Shown piece after piece: positions 6,494 through 6,626 of a stretch of 6,626 bases of DNA. The translations under genes were made by a program, and so were the position numbers. The stretch lies in the NCBI GenBank assembly GCA_023430775.1, contig JAEYYY010000839.1, forward strand, positions 1-6,626. Reading direction: 5' to 3'. The DNA comes from Pseudomonadota bacterium (GTDB lineage Bacteria; Myxococcota_A; Polyangia; Haliangiales; Haliangiaceae). Position 1 is the first letter of the stretch. Each line of letters begins with the position of its first letter. The notes beneath the pieces were generated by a model. The model saw only the letters and a list, made by a program, of their open reading frames with translations, ran no database searches and was not told the origin of the DNA.

Positions 6494-6626
6494 ATGAGCA
6501 AAGCGAAGACCGCCGACGGCGAGACCACCGAACCGGCCGCCAAGAAGAAGGCGGCGAAGAAGCCCGCGGCCAAGAAGTCCGCGGCCAAGAAGCCGGCGGC
6601 GAAGAAGCCGGCTGCCAAGGCCAAGA
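6494..6626 (+). CDS. Lysine/alanine-repeat protein, histone H1-like N-terminus (partial)
   Basis: The gene runs off the right edge and only 44 residues are visible. After a short start (MSKAKTADGETTEPAA) the chain consists of five-residue units, KKKAA, KKPAA, KKSAA, KKPAA and KKPAA, then KAK. Such KKPAA or PAKKA repeats are known from histone H1-like tails and from lysine-rich extensions of bacterial HU proteins, where they bind DNA nonspecifically by charge. Here the repeat is at the N-terminus, so a folded domain may follow outside the window; its nature cannot be told. ATG 6494 is the natural start because the reading is coherent from there, but no well-spaced ribosome-binding site precedes it. 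The gene is divergent from ddl. A nucleoid or nucleic-acid-binding role is inference. Confidence 0.7.
   Translation, partial: MSKAKTADGETTEPAAKKKAAKKPAAKKSAAKKPAAKKPAAKAK
6542..6616 (+). repeat. Five tandem 15-base repeats encoding KK(P/S/K)AA
   Basis: Units start at 6542, 6557, 6572, 6587 and 6602, each beginning AAGAAG and encoding Lys-Lys-X-Ala-Ala. They differ mainly in the third codon (AAG, CCC, TCC, CCG, CCG) and in the third bases of the alanine codons. In-frame 15-base units could change copy number without breaking the frame. Confidence 0.85.

Noticed and set aside
6557..6616. CRISPR-like or mobile repeat array
   Set aside because: The 15-base units are contiguous, in frame and without spacers; they are coding repeats.
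6418..6624. Hydrophobic FFAAGFLAA-repeat protein on the minus strand
   Set aside because: It is the antisense image of the lysine/alanine codon repeats, which produces a false membrane-like peptide.

Overview
The window is GC-rich, Gram-negative-type chromosomal DNA with densely packed genes. The gene content (a cell-wall ligase and polymerase pair, a HEAT-repeat scaffold-like protein, a lysine-repeat H1-like protein) and the codon style suggest a deltaproteobacterium or myxobacterium (Myxococcota). That placement is inference from style, not from a marker gene. No mobile element, CRISPR array, tRNA or rRNA was seen, and no gene-free stretch exceeds about 160 bases.

Layout: (1) 55-2442 (+) encodes a large protein of unknown function. 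It has an N-terminal coiled coil, an unrecognised globular domain, a HEAT-like helical-repeat region and an acidic tail with a duplicated LDESDLI motif. An in-frame TAG just upstream (34-36) is flanked on both sides by coiled-coil-like sequence, so the true 5' end of this gene is uncertain. (2) 2503-3234 (+) encodes a complete cytoplasmic metallophosphoesterase of the MJ0912/YfcE-like type. (3) After a 21-base convergent gap holding a small hairpin, two minus-strand genes follow. They are read from right to left: D-alanine--D-alanine ligase (6333-5335), then a membrane-anchored protein (5334-3256) that joins an AsmA-like region to a complete GT51 peptidoglycan glycosyltransferase domain. The ligase stop codon directly abuts the start codon of the fusion. 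(4) A roughly 160-base divergent intergenic region carries a perfect inverted repeat with an AT-rich centre and candidate promoters for both directions. (5) At the right edge a plus-strand gene begins whose product opens with KKPAA-type pentapeptide repeats; the window cuts it off.

How the genes work together: Ddl makes the D-Ala-D-Ala dipeptide that goes into lipid II, and GT51 polymerises lipid II into glycan chains. The minus-strand pair is therefore a coherent cell-wall synthesis unit, probably cotranscribed and translationally coupled. The most notable object is the AsmA-like/GT51 fusion. It lacks a transpeptidase domain and places the polymerase far from its single membrane anchor, behind a lipid-transfer-type module.
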